29,899 bases of DNA from a virus. Positions 13,017 to 21,366 of the stretch are shown one piece after another; the first letter of the stretch is position 1, and the number at the start of each line of letters is the position of its first letter. Where the stretch lies: positions 1 through 29,899 of the IMG/VR virus record IMGVR_UViG_3300043465_000408. The stretch is one strand, 5' to 3'. A program made the position numbers and the translations under genes. Below the pieces are notes generated by a model that saw only the letters and a program-made list of their open reading frames with translations, ran no database searches and was not told where the DNA came from.

Positions 13017-15926
13017 TCAGCTCGCAAGTAAGCCGCCAGGCCGGCGCTGTTTCACCAGCTCAGTCTGAACCGCCCCGGCGATCACTCGCGCCAGGGCGCC
13101 GCCTTGGCCGTTGTCTCCCTGCACGCTGGAACCCTTGGCGTCGACTGAAACGTTGATGGTGGTGGAGCCGCCACCGCCGGCGACACCGAGCTTGCCGTCG
13201 GCGCCACGGCGCAGGGGCATGATCGCCTCTGGGCCGGCTTCACCCATCAGGCCGACCCCTTTGGCGAAGGGGAACAAGGTGGGCCGGCTGACGATTCCAC
13301 CCTGCGCGAATGGCTGGATGCCATTGGCAGCGAAGACATTACCCAGGGCGCTGGGAGCAAAGGCATAGCCGCCGCTGGGAATGAAGGCTGAGTTGGGCAT
13401 CTCGAAAGACTGCGCGACTCCACCGCCGCCGATGCCGCCGATGATCTGCATGATCGACTTCAGCACCAGCTGCCGGATGATCATCCGCGTCACATCTTTC
13501 AGCACGCTGGCAGCGAATGCTTTGAAGTTCCCGGCACCGGTGGTGGCCAGGCTGGTCAGGCTCTCCTCGAGGCCACCGATCGCGTTGGTGGTGAGCTGGC
13601 CCACGGCATCACGCAGGTTGCCGACCGAATCCACATAGGCCTGGATGCCCTGCTGGGCACCAGTGCCAATGCTGCTGCGGGTGCTCATCTCTTCCATGCG
13701 GGCCATGGAGTCAGCCAGCAGGGTCGCGCGTTCGCGCTCCAGGTCCAGCTGATCGGCGGTGATGGCTTTCATCTTTTCCTGTGCGTCAATCTCTGCCTTG
13801 CGGATGTCAAAGGCCTGCGATTGCACCAGCAGCAGCCGCTCCTCATCGCTCTTGGCACCGCTGAGCTTGTCGACGTACTCCTGCATCCGCCTGGTCCGTT
13901 CGTTATCGAACTCAAGCGAGAGCTTCTCCAGCGGGGTGATGGCGTTGGCAATCTCGAAGGCGGCTTCCTTGGTTGCCAGCAGATCGCGGGCTGCGGTGAG
14001 TTGCTGAGCGGTTTGCTCTCTGGCAGCAACCGCCGCCTTGGCCTTTGCCTCTTCCCCTTGGGCGAAGTCAGCCAGCCCAGCTGCCGGTCCGCTGCCAGCG
14101 ATCTCGCTGAAGACCTTTCTGGCATTGCCCTGCCGCTCGCCCATGGCTTTGACACCAGAGCGCTCGTAAAACTTGTCAAACAGGTATGCAGCCTGTTCCG
14201 GCGATTGCGCAGTCTTCAGTTGCGCCAGTGCTTTGGACTCTGGGCCCATGAGCTCGGACACCATGAATCGCAGCTGAGTGGCCATGTCGCCGGCCTGGCC
14301 ACGGCCACCGGCGAAGCGCACCAGATCGGTCTGGCGGGTGCCGGTCCACTGGGCGAGCCCATACCCGCCAACGCCTCGAGGCGCGCCTATGGCACCGCCC
14401 TCATTGACCCGTGGGTTCAACCCTGACTCGCGCATCAGGTTCCCGGCAATACCAGCGGCCTGTGCCTCCGTAATGCCCAGCGCTGACTTGAGGGCAATGG
14501 CGATCTGCGCCGCCGGGCTTTGGCTTTTGCTGCCTGCTCCGCCCGCCCTTCCGCCGCCGCCGGCCCCCGCTTGCAACGCCGTCAGGTCAGGGGTAAAGCC
14601 ACTGGCTGCGCTTGGGATCTGCGACTGAGGCCGGGCCTTTGGGATCTGTGCCAGCAGCTTGGCTTCACGCACCTGGGCCACCAGCAAGGCGGCCTTGGCG
14701 GCTTCATCCTGGCCGGTCAGCAACGGGAACCTGACCGATGCGGCTTCTTTCTTCAGTGCCACCTGTTGCTTCCTGACATTCGCCAGCTCTGCTTGCAGCT
14801 TCTCCCTGCTGGCCGCTTCACCGCCAATGTCGCTGAAATAGTCGTTGCTGCTCCTGTTGGTCACCTTGCCAAGGCGAGCCTGAAGCTCGACCAGCTTTGA
14901 CATACCACTGATGACAACATCGATGGCGAGAGTGATAGCGCCAAACTTAAGCAGGCCTCCCAGCGCTGATCGCAGTGCCACGATCCTTGGCGTTGCCGCT
15001 GTTGCGGCCGCTCCAGCAGCTGTGGTCGTCGTCGAGAACAGGGCCATGACGCCAATGGCGCCCTTGATCACTGAGGTGATCGGGCCCCAGGCGATGGCAA
15101 CAGCTGCAGCCGAAACGGCCACATTCTTCATTGGAGCCGGCATCGCGTTGAACGCTGTCACCGCAGCGCTCACCGCATCAGTGACAGCATTCAGCGCCGG
15201 CAGCAGCGCGATCAGCAGATCAGCGCCGAACGCCCCGACCTTGCCGCTCAATGCCGTCAGCTTGTCGCTGTACTCATCAGCCTTCTGTGCGAAGGCCGTG
15301 GTCATCTTGACCGACAGCTTGTCGATCGCCTGGCCGCCCATGTTGAGCAGCGGGATCATGTCGGCTCCGGCCTTGCCGAACAGCTTCAGCGCCAGCGCAG
15401 TTTTGGCAACGCCGTCAGGCATGGCCGCAAACCGGTTGGCCACTTGGAGCATCACATCATCGGAGCTCTTCAGCTGACCGCTGGCGTCGGTGATGCTGAC
15501 GCCCAGCGCCTTAAAGGCCGCAGACGCTGCAGCGTTGCCGGTACTGGCGTCCAGCATCCCCTTGCTCAGCTTCACCAGCGCTTTGCTGACGCTGTCGATA
15601 TCCGTCCCGCTGGTGCTCGCAGCCTTCTTAAATCTGGCCAGCGCTTCAACGCTGACGCCTGTCTTCTGCGCCAGGTCGAACATCTTGTCGCCTGCGTCCA
15701 GCGCCCCCTTCGTCAGGCCCACCAGGCCGGCGATGCTGGCCAATGGCGCCAGTGCACCCATGGCACCAGACAGGCCAGCCGCGGCGCCGGTCATGCCACG
15801 GAAAGCGCCGGTGACGCCTTTGGCGGTGCCCTCTACAGCCTGCAGGCTGCGATTGAGCGAGGTGATGCTGTTGGCGCCGTCGACCTTCGCTGAGATCCTT
15901 AGCGCTGCGTCCATGTTCATCGCCAT
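13017..15926 (-). CDS. H: tape measure protein with tail-lysozyme domain, lambda gpH-like (969 aa)
   Basis: A long, Ala-rich, mostly helical protein, with hydrophobic stretches around residues 55-75 and 235-340. Its length fits the tape measure and would set tail length. Residues about 470-610 hold a phage tail lysozyme-like domain (ALGITEAQAAGIAGNLMRE with candidate catalytic Glu500, then GGYGLAQWTGTRQ and FDKFYERSG). The C-terminal part (about 770-960) has the Gly-rich end and the block FAKGVGLMGEAGPEAIMPLRR, seen in many tape measures. The lysozyme domain would locally open peptidoglycan at DNA entry. Two starts at the N terminus (M1, M3) are possible. It follows the G/GT chaperones in the lambda order. 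Confidence 0.85.
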   Translation of the reverse strand: MAMNMDAALRISAKVDGANSITSLNRSLQAVEGTAKGVTGAFRGMTGAAAGLSGAMGALAPLASIAGLVGLTKGALDAGDKMFDLAQKTGVSVEALARFKKAASTSGTDIDSVSKALVKLSKGMLDASTGNAAASAAFKALGVSITDASGQLKSSDDVMLQVANRFAAMPDGVAKTALALKLFGKAGADMIPLLNMGGQAIDKLSVKMTTAFAQKADEYSDKLTALSGKVGAFGADLLIALLPALNAVTDAVSAAVTAFNAMPAPMKNVAVSAAAVAIAWGPITSVIKGAIGVMALFSTTTTAAGAAATAATPRIVALRSALGGLLKFGAITLAIDVVISGMSKLVELQARLGKVTNRSSNDYFSDIGGEAASREKLQAELANVRKQQVALKKEAASVRFPLLTGQDEAAKAALLVAQVREAKLLAQIPKARPQSQIPSAASGFTPDLTALQAGAGGGGRAGGAGSKSQSPAAQIAIALKSALGITEAQAAGIAGNLMRESGLNPRVNEGGAIGAPRGVGGYGLAQWTGTRQTDLVRFAGGRGQAGDMATQLRFMVSELMGPESKALAQLKTAQSPEQAAYLFDKFYERSGVKAMGERQGNARKVFSEIAGSGPAAGLADFAQGEEAKAKAAVAAREQTAQQLTAARDLLATKEAAFEIANAITPLEKLSLEFDNERTRRMQEYVDKLSGAKSDEERLLLVQSQAFDIRKAEIDAQEKMKAITADQLDLERERATLLADSMARMEEMSTRSSIGTGAQQGIQAYVDSVGNLRDAVGQLTTNAIGGLEESLTSLATTGAGNFKAFAASVLKDVTRMIIRQLVLKSIMQIIGGIGGGGVAQSFEMPNSAFIPSGGYAFAPSALGNVFAANGIQPFAQGGIVSRPTLFPFAKGVGLMGEAGPEAIMPLRRGADGKLGVAGGGGSTTINVSVDAKGSSVQGDNGQGGALARVIAGAVQTELVKQRRPGGLLAS

Positions 15927-15929
15927 GGC

Positions 15930-16262
15930 TCAGCGCTCCTGTTTGGCGACGAAGGACAGCACGGCGTTCTCCATGATCTGCAGATCTTCCAGCAAGCTGC
16001 GGTGATCCGACTCCTCTGAGAACAGCCTAAGCACCCAGGCCACGGCGGAATAGTCCAGGCCGATCAGGCCATTCATGCCGACCCGCCATTGGGTCTGGAC
16101 TTTCAGGAACATCTCCAGGCTGGCCCAGTTCTCTTCGAACACTTCGCAGTGCGCTGATGGCGCTGGGGTTTCAGGCAGCACCAGGCCCATCACCGCTGCA
16201 TCGTCTGGCGCTTCATCAACAACAACACCGCCGCCGGCCCAATGCTCAGCGGCGTCAATTAG
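15930..16262 (-). CDS. GT part of the tail assembly chaperone, DUF1799-like, made by -1 frameshift
   Basis: The frame from 16262 to the stop at 15930 is open and continues in the -1 frame straight out of the G-like gene. The sequence made after the shift is 23 linker residues (LIDAAEHWAGGG...) followed by an 87-residue domain with the DUF1799 pattern (CEVFEENWASLEMFL, VQTQWRVGMNGLIGLDYSAV, VLRLF). The G-T fusion would be about 236 aa. As in lambda, the T domain probably brings soluble tail tube protein to the tape measure. An ATG at 16190 might allow separate translation, but the slippery site makes fusion the better reading. The tape measure gene starts 3 nt beyond its stop. Confidence 0.75.
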   Translation of the reverse strand, partial: LIDAAEHWAGGGVVVDEAPDDAAVMGLVLPETPAPSAHCEVFEENWASLEMFLKVQTQWRVGMNGLIGLDYSAVAWVLRLFSEESDHRSLLEDLQIMENAVLSFVAKQER

Positions 16263-16268
16263 TTTTTT
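16229..16268 (-). promoter_or_regulatory. -1 programmed ribosomal frameshift site
   Basis: In the minus-strand sense the zero frame reads cgA AAA AAC TAA, so the canonical heptamer A_AAA_AAC (16268-16262) lies directly before the G-like stop codon. A possible 6-bp GC stem CGCCGC/GCGGCG (16249-16254 with 16229-16234, 14-nt loop) begins 7 nt downstream, a normal spacing for a stimulatory structure. The -1 frame is the DUF1799 frame. Confidence 0.8.
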
Positions 16269-16639
16269 CGCTTGGCTCCCTGCAGGCTGCCGAAGTAGGC
16301 GGTGACGACAGCTGCAGTGACGGTGGGGACATCGAGCAGCTCGGCCTTGGCCTTCTCGGAGAATGGCACCTGTTCGCCGGTGTCATCGGTGATGCCAGTC
16401 CAGCCGATCAGGATCTCAACGGCAATCTCGTGGTCGGTGATCATGCCGTCGGCTTCCTCGCCGCGTTGTATGGCGCTCAGGCGCTTCTGCACAGCTTCTT
16501 GGATCTCGACGATGCGGCTTTGGGGAAGCCGCTTCAGCTCGGCATCGAAGGTGTTCTTCTCATGCCGGCCACCATCGACAGGGACGTCGAAGGGGACCGG
16601 CCAGAGATAGGAGCTCGACTGCTTGAGAACAAAAGCCAC
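16259..16639 (-). CDS. tail assembly chaperone, lambda gpG-like (126 aa)
   Basis: A 126-aa protein placed between the tail tube gene and the tape measure, exactly where lambda has G. It is helical, with a conserved-looking block (FDAELKRLPQSRIVEIQEAV, then ITDHEIAVEILIGWTGI) seen in many phage tail chaperones, where a ...W.GI.D..G segment is typical. It ends KRKN* at the slippery site. It should coat the tape measure during tube polymerisation and be removed before maturation. Start at ATG 16639. The 50 nt between it and the tube gene hold a palindrome. Confidence 0.7.
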   Translation of the reverse strand: MAFVLKQSSSYLWPVPFDVPVDGGRHEKNTFDAELKRLPQSRIVEIQEAVQKRLSAIQRGEEADGMITDHEIAVEILIGWTGITDDTGEQVPFSEKAKAELLDVPTVTAAVVTAYFGSLQGAKRKN

Positions 16640-16670
16640 AGGGTGGAGACGTGAGGTGGATGATGCAACG

Positions 16671-16690
16671 GTCAGGCTCAGGAGCCTGAC
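16671..16690 (-). terminator. palindrome past the tail tube gene
   Basis: GTCAGGCTC (16671-16679), AG, GAGCCTGAC (16682-16690): perfect 9-bp arms whose last base is part of the TAG stop codon of the tail tube gene (16690-16692). It is followed by the G-like chaperone gene 32 nt later. Termination between tube and chaperones would give the large excess of tube protein needed for a tail; partial termination or mRNA processing is the reasonable guess. Confidence 0.5.
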
Positions 16691-17625
16691 TAGGTGAAAG
16701 CCAGCGAGAACTCGTTGTTGCCAGCGCTGGTGGGGATGGCCACGTAGGGCACGTTCATCATCACGATCCCATCCTGCTCGGAGTAGGTGGGAGCGGTGAT
16801 GTCCACCTGGCCGGCGGTGAAGGTCACCTTGTTGCCGGCAGCGGTGCCATGCAGGAGGCTCAGGTTGCCGGTGGTGTCGGCTGTGGCGGTATTGAAGAAG
16901 TTTCTCGTCGCCATGGTTGGCGCCTCGATCATCACCGATCCAGCCGGCTTGCGGTCCGTGATCAGCACCTCCTTGGTGCAGCCGATCAGCTCGCGGTAGA
17001 CCGTCTCATTGGCCAGATTGAACTCAAACGACTGCAGGCAGAAGGCAGTCGACGAGAAGAAGCTGAAGGCTGAGGTGTTGGTCTGGCGGAAGATCAGAGG
17101 TGTGGCCTGCGCTGTGTAGGTCGGGGTCAGCGCTGCTGCGTCAGTTGGTTCGTTGTAGATCGAGGTGAGATCAAACTTCAGCGTAGGTATGGCCCCCAGG
17201 GCGCCACTGATTGACATCGTGCCACGGCAGCCGACAAACTTGTGCAGCACGCCGTCAACGTTGACCCAGATGGTGCAGGACTTGATTGCGCTGCTGACGG
17301 GGTTGTAAGTGGCCGACGTGGTAGCAACCACAGTTGGCGCCAAGGCGCAGGCCTGCAGCACGGCGTCGTACTTCGGTGCTGTGCCAGCCGTGCCGGAGCC
17401 GGCCAGCTCAACCTCAAACGACAGAGCCGAAGATGTCCGACTCAGCAGTTGCTCGCTGTTGCCGTAGTACGGCTTGATGAGATCCCTGCTCACCGTCTCG
17501 GCGTTCAGAGGCGTCACCTCGAGGTTCCGCACCAGCAGCGCGTCAGAGCCGGTCGGAGCCGAATCCGTGCCATAGCTGCTTTCGACCTTGGCGATAATCA
17601 GGCGCTTGCGGCTAAGGAGTGCCAT
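16690..17625 (-). CDS. major tail tube protein, lambda gpV-like (311 aa)
   Basis: A beta-rich 311-aa protein beginning ALLSRKRLIIAKVESSYGTD, a common start in phage tail tube proteins (xxLxAKxExTYGTD). It has internal blocks such as TLKFDLTSIYNEPTD and a C-terminal ISTSAGNNEFSLAF-like ending, both typical. Position after the terminator-like gene and before the G/GT chaperones confirms it. It polymerises around the tape measure to form the tail shaft. The start overlaps a small upstream gene by 14 nt. The stop is built into the palindrome at 16671-16690. Confidence 0.8.
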   Translation of the reverse strand: MALLSRKRLIIAKVESSYGTDSAPTGSDALLVRNLEVTPLNAETVSRDLIKPYYGNSEQLLSRTSSALSFEVELAGSGTAGTAPKYDAVLQACALAPTVVATTSATYNPVSSAIKSCTIWVNVDGVLHKFVGCRGTMSISGALGAIPTLKFDLTSIYNEPTDAAALTPTYTAQATPLIFRQTNTSAFSFFSSTAFCLQSFEFNLANETVYRELIGCTKEVLITDRKPAGSVMIEAPTMATRNFFNTATADTTGNLSLLHGTAAGNKVTFTAGQVDITAPTYSEQDGIVMMNVPYVAIPTSAGNNEFSLAFT

Positions 17626-17812
17626 CGGTCAGTACCTCGGGTTCAGGGGATTGGGTTGGCACTGATGCCGGCTCGTCGAGGCGCGAGCGCTTGCCGTCTG
17701 GATGGAGCAGGTAGGAACCGCCCTGGCCCCAGAACTCGTCGCCGACATAGCTCAGCTCGGCTGATGCTTCAGCTGCTGGCTCGTTTGGCGTGGTGGTGCT
17801 GGCCTTAGCCAT
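17612..17812 (-). CDS. small hypothetical protein between U and V (66 aa)
   Basis: An acidic, Pro/Ser/Thr/Glu-rich 66-aa protein. The only ordered-looking part is the middle block ELSYVGDEFWGQGGSYLLHPDGKR, with aromatic and glycine residues. The ends look disordered. It overlaps the tail tube start by 14 nt, and 28 nt separate it from the upstream terminator-like gene, so it is probably co-translated with the tube. I do not recognise it. It could be a tail accessory or simply a small linker gene. Confidence 0.45.
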   Translation of the reverse strand: MAKASTTTPNEPAAEASAELSYVGDEFWGQGGSYLLHPDGKRSRLDEPASVPTQSPEPEVLTDGTP

Positions 17813-17840
17813 GTGCTGGGATTGGCTGAATCGAGCCTAT

Positions 17841-18281
17841 CTAGATCGTGATGTCGTTCACCGCCGTGCGATATCGGATCACCCAGTCGCAGATCGCCAC
17901 ACCGGCGGTGGTGTCGGCATCGGCCTGCTCCCAGTCGACGGGTCCGGGGTAGACACTGATGGTCAAACCCGCCAGGCCTGCATTGGTCATCAATCGCTGA
18001 TGGACATCCACCAGGATCGGGTCAGCCAGCTGGTCAGGGATCGGGCCACGGGTGATCACGCCAATCTTCACGATCAGGCGCCGATCCAGATAAGGAAAGC
18101 TCAGCCCTTCGCTCCCTTCGGGGTCAATCGGGGTTTCAGTGGCTGGCTCGATGAGCAGCGCAGGTGATTCGTTGCGGCTGACCGCCTCGGCCCTGCTGCG
18201 CCAGATCCTGCTGCCCAGGCCAGTCGTGCCGGTCAGGGCGGTGGTGATGGCCTGGATGATCTGCTCGCGGCGGCTGGTCAT
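17841..18281 (-). CDS. tail terminator, lambda gpU-like (146 aa)
   Basis: The layout matches the tail terminator/minor tail U family: an N-terminal helix (SRREQIIQAITTALTG), a strand block with RIWRSRAEAVSRNESPALLIEP, a charged turn, LDRRLIVKIGVITRG, a helix with DVHQRLM, and a final strand ending VIRYRTAVND. The closing YRT motif is frequent in this family. It caps the tail tube at the head-proximal end and joins it to the head connector. It lies directly upstream of the tube gene, as in lambda. Its start overlaps the preceding gene by 4 nt (ATGA). Confidence 0.7.
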   Translation of the reverse strand: MTSRREQIIQAITTALTGTTGLGSRIWRSRAEAVSRNESPALLIEPATETPIDPEGSEGLSFPYLDRRLIVKIGVITRGPIPDQLADPILVDVHQRLMTNAGLAGLTISVYPGPVDWEQADADTTAGVAICDWVIRYRTAVNDITI

Positions 18282-18907
18282 GGGGTGACCCAGGCCTCGT
18301 TGATGTCTGGCGTGGCGGGGTCATCAGCGATGAAGGATCCATCGGCTGCCCTGGCGCGGATCAGCTCAACTGCTGGTGCAGGCGCCAGGGTGTAGGTGCC
18401 GGCAAGGTAGCTCTGCTCGAGCAGACCCTGCAGCTCAACCTCGTCAGCATCGCTGACCGTGGCGGTCCCCAGCAGCAGCCACACCGCCGACTGCAGCGCC
18501 GGTTGATTGACCCTGCCGGCCATGGCTTCACCGATGGCTGAGGCGAACACTGCGATGGTGGTGGCCAGGGCTGGGCTGGTGCTGGTCATCGCCTGCTGCA
18601 GCACCGATTGATAGGCCGTGCTGGTGAGCAGGGAGTTGTAGAAGCCCACGTAATCCGGGGATGGTGGCGTGGGTGGTGGGGGCGGTGGGAGTTCCACAAG
18701 CTGCCAGCCACGGGTGACGGTCAGGGCGTCCAGGTCGATCAGCTCATCTGGCTCCAGTCGCTGCGTGGCCGGGTCGTAAGTGGGCTGAGTCTCTTGGATG
18801 ACATCGAGCTCCACATACCTCGGATCCAGGCCAACCACTGGGCCGTCGTCGTCGCGGGGGTAGGGGACAAGTAGGTCGCTGGTGAGGTCGTAGAGGATGC
18901 GGGTCAT
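18278..18907 (-). CDS. hypothetical virion-associated protein with Pro-rich hinge (209 aa)
   Basis: The first about 70 residues form a small beta-rich unit (ILYDLTSDLLVPYPRDDDG, YVELDVIQETQPTYDPATQ) followed by a PPPPPPTPPSP hinge at about 74-84. Then comes a helical domain of about 80 residues (YVGFYNSLLTSTAYQSVLQQA...). I have seen this layout in small phage proteins next to fibre genes, where the helical part (FYxxLLxSxAYQxVL) recurs. It directly follows the Gly-rich adhesin in the operon and overlaps the U-like gene start. A fibre accessory or chaperone role is inferred from context only. Confidence 0.5.
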   Translation of the reverse strand: MTRILYDLTSDLLVPYPRDDDGPVVGLDPRYVELDVIQETQPTYDPATQRLEPDELIDLDALTVTRGWQLVELPPPPPPTPPSPDYVGFYNSLLTSTAYQSVLQQAMTSTSPALATTIAVFASAIGEAMAGRVNQPALQSAVWLLLGTATVSDADEVELQGLLEQSYLAGTYTLAPAPAVELIRARAADGSFIADDPATPDINEAWVTP

Positions 18908-18938
18908 GGTTTGATTCGGTAGAGAATGATGGTCATGA

Positions 18939-19730
18939 TTAGATGGCGTAGCGAATGATTACGATGCCGGAGCCGCCATTGCCTAGGGGTTGCCCGGCAT
19001 CACCAATGCCGCCACCTCCAGTATTTGCTACGGCGCCCACACCGGTGCCGCTGTAGTTTCCACCACCACCATGTGATGCCGTTCCCAAGCCAGTTGTTGA
19101 GTTGCCAGCGCCACCTCCGCAATAGCCAATAGCTGTTCCAGTGATTGAGTTTGTTACGCCAGCGCCACCATTTTTTGTATTACCTGCCGATCCGGCACCG
19201 CCACCGCCGCCGCCATAAACACCAGTACTGCCATTTGCGCCATTGTTTCCTTGGCTTGGGCTTGTGGAAGGAGTGTTGCCAGCGCCACCAGTGCTGTAGC
19301 CGCCGCCGCCAGATCCACCAGGTAAGCCGGTCTGGAAGGGAGCGGTCATCCCTGCCGCCGCTCCGCCGCCGCCACCGCCAGCCGCTGCGATACCGGCAAA
19401 GCTGGTGTCTGACCCTGATAGTCCTTTGGTGTTAGAGCCAGGGCCACCAAGACCACCAGCCCCCACGATTACCGTCTGCGTCCCAGGGACAAGGCTCAAC
19501 GTTCCAGTTCGGTAGCCACCAGCACCGCCACCAGCCCCAAAACCCACACCACCGCCGCCACCGCCAGCGATGATTAAGTATTCGACACTCAGAGAGCTTG
19601 TAACAATCAGGCTTGATGTTCCCGTTGTCGAGAATGTGTGCACCTTGTAAGGCACGCCGCCGACGTCAATTGTTGCCACGGTGTCGCCACCAGTAGCTGA
19701 ACCGCCAAACATGTAAGAGTTAATCAGCAT
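18939..19730 (-). CDS. glycine-rich tail adhesin (263 aa)
   Basis: About one third of the residues are glycine. After an N-terminal strand region (about 1-50, MLINSYMFGG...VHTFSTTGT) the protein has EYLIIAGGGGGG, then many Gly-rich blocks separated by short polar loops. It closes with SGIVIIRYAI, the standard end of glycine-rich phage surface domains. Such polyglycine sandwiches form the receptor-binding tip in gp38-type adhesins of T-even-like phages. The polar loops between Gly runs are the likely variable contacts. A GAGGG ribosome-binding site precedes ATG 19730. The paired fibre gene lies directly upstream and probably provides the shaft. Confidence 0.65.
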   Translation of the reverse strand: MLINSYMFGGSATGGDTVATIDVGGVPYKVHTFSTTGTSSLIVTSSLSVEYLIIAGGGGGGVGFGAGGGAGGYRTGTLSLVPGTQTVIVGAGGLGGPGSNTKGLSGSDTSFAGIAAAGGGGGGAAAGMTAPFQTGLPGGSGGGGYSTGGAGNTPSTSPSQGNNGANGSTGVYGGGGGGAGSAGNTKNGGAGVTNSITGTAIGYCGGGAGNSTTGLGTASHGGGGNYSGTGVGAVANTGGGGIGDAGQPLGNGGSGIVIIRYAI

Positions 19731-19732
19731 CG

Positions 19733-20977
19733 TTATGCCCTCGTCCCGATGAGCCAGATCTTTAAGCCCTTAGCAGCGCCGCCAGGCTGAACAATATCAA
19801 CCGTCATCTCCGCATCGCTGGCCAGGGTGGTGTCACTGATGGTGCCTGGCACTGCACCACCCACGCTGGTTTTTGCTCCTACAGCAATTTCCGGCTTTGT
19901 ACTGAATACTGTCGTGTTGGATTCTTTGAGATCCAGTTGCAGCGCTGCCACTGTGACCGCCGTGTTCACGCTGACCCGCACCGCCGTCAGCGTCATGGCA
20001 TAAGGCATCCTCAGGGTCACTTTGGCCGTGCCGGTGGTGAGGGTGGTCGTCTCATCAGAGCAAGCCACACCGATCTCACAAGGCACTCCTGTGAGCGTCG
20101 AAAAAGCCTGCGTCCCCGTGTGGTTCCCCCGTCCTAGGTAGTAGCTCGGGGCATTGGCACCCAGCGCCGTCAGGTTGGTCGTCAGCGGTTGGTAGGTCGT
20201 GGCTGCTGTGGTTGCACTTAGTGCTCCAGTGATGCGACTGTCGTCTCCAGCGGCGACTGTGCCGGTTGTGGTGCCGACGCTGAGAAGCGCAGCGCCACCA
20301 AGGCCTGTGATGGTGGCCGCCGCCTGGGTGCCGGTGTGATTGGCTCTGGCCAGCAGCGTGGCATCTGAGCTGTTGGCGGTGGCGCCGCTGGTAATGCCGT
20401 CCAGCTTCGTCTTGTCAGCGCCTGACATCGAGCCGGCTGCGCTGGTGGTAGCTGCTGCGATCGAGATCGCTGGAGTTGTGCCACCACTGCTGGTGATCGG
20501 AGCAGTACCGGTGACGCTGGTGACCGTGCCACCACCACCACCAGACACAGCTGCCGTCGATGCCGCCGTGATCCGGCCATCAGCGCCGACCGTGATCACC
20601 GGCACCAGGGACGCTGAGCCGTAGCTGCCGGCCGCCACTGCCGTGGCCGGGAGCCTTGCAGCTGGCAGGGTGCCAGCGGCCAGGTCTGAGGCGCTGCCAC
20701 TGGTGGCCACCGCGGCCAGGCCGGTGATGGTGCTGGCGGCTTGGGTGTGGCTGGTGGCCGCCTTGCCGTCCAGGGCCGTCTGGGTGGCCGCGCTGACCGG
20801 CTTGTTGGCGTCGCTGGTGTTGTTGACGTTGCCCAGCCCCACCGATGCGGCTGTGGCGAGGTTTGCTATTTCTTGGCTGCTGGCGTCCACTGTGACGCCG
20901 CTCTGATCCATCGGCACGCGCTCGGTGCCGGCCAGCGCGCTGGCATTGGGTAGGCCTGAAATCGTGACATCAGCCAT
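19733..20977 (-). CDS. tail fibre shaft protein (414 aa)
   Basis: The N-terminal 30 residues (ADVTISGLPNASALAGTERVPMDQSG) match an attachment module common in phage fibres. The body is Ala/Thr/Gly-rich with repeated fibre motifs: VGLGNVNNTSDANKPVSAAT, ITGLAAVATSGSASDLAAGTLPAARLP, MSGADKTKLDGI and two copies of NHTGTQ. The C-terminal about 110 residues are a beta-rich domain without such repeats (TTLTTGTAKVTLRMPYAMTL...). It should form a trimeric fibre carrying the adhesin encoded next. Its start junction (TAG, 8 nt, ATGGC) is identical over 17 nt to the TerL/W junction. Confidence 0.7.
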   Translation of the reverse strand: MADVTISGLPNASALAGTERVPMDQSGVTVDASSQEIANLATAASVGLGNVNNTSDANKPVSAATQTALDGKAATSHTQAASTITGLAAVATSGSASDLAAGTLPAARLPATAVAAGSYGSASLVPVITVGADGRITAASTAAVSGGGGGTVTSVTGTAPITSSGGTTPAISIAAATTSAAGSMSGADKTKLDGITSGATANSSDATLLARANHTGTQAAATITGLGGAALLSVGTTTGTVAAGDDSRITGALSATTAATTYQPLTTNLTALGANAPSYYLGRGNHTGTQAFSTLTGVPCEIGVACSDETTTLTTGTAKVTLRMPYAMTLTAVRVSVNTAVTVAALQLDLKESNTTVFSTKPEIAVGAKTSVGGAVPGTISDTTLASDAEMTVDIVQPGGAAKGLKIWLIGTRA

Positions 20978-20989
20978 GGCTCAGGCTAC
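20973..20989 (-). repeat. 17-nt gene-junction repeat, copy 1
   Basis: The 17-nt sequence GCCATGGCTCAGGCTAC (+ sense) holds the TAG stop of the connector gene, an 8-nt spacer CCTGAGCC and the ATGGC start of the fibre gene. It is identical to 25503-25519. The TCAGGCTA part equals one arm of the palindromes at gene ends. Confidence 0.6.
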
Positions 20990-21366
20990 GCAGCAGCGGT
21001 GGCGAGATAACGGCCATCCTGAGTCATCAGGCGCAGGCCGCTCAGTGTTGTGATGTTGTTGGCAGTCATGGATGCCAAGGCCAGCGGCACCAAGCACCAG
21101 GTGCCATCGTCCAGCCGCATCGGTTCGTGGCGGACGGTGTAATTGGCCCCATCTACGGCGATGGTGCTGCCGTAGGTGAGGCTGCCAAAGTCGGCCGTGG
21201 TGCAGGTGAAGCCGTAGTCGATCGAGATGACCTCCCCGCCGAGCAGCATCTCGCTGTTCATCTTGAGGAACCCCCGGCCGGTGATAGCGCCAGCAGTTGC
21301 ACTGACGCTACCCAGGCGATCAAAGGCCACCCGATTAGCTGATGCTGAAAGAGTGGCCCAACCCAT
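20986..21366 (-). CDS. head-tail connector, lambda FII-like (126 aa)
   Basis: Placed directly after the DUF2190 protein and before the tail genes, like FII in lambda. The C-terminal half has a strand pattern GSTIAVDGANYTVRHEPMRLDDGTWCLVPLAL, matching the family's consensus of a short beta barrel (xVxGxxYxVxxxxxDxxGxxxLxL). It would sit at the portal to join head and tail. It overlaps the DUF2190 stop (TGATG). The family call is from layout and position, and other connector types are possible. Confidence 0.55.
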   Translation of the reverse strand: MGWATLSASANRVAFDRLGSVSATAGAITGRGFLKMNSEMLLGGEVISIDYGFTCTTADFGSLTYGSTIAVDGANYTVRHEPMRLDDGTWCLVPLALASMTANNITTLSGLRLMTQDGRYLATAAA

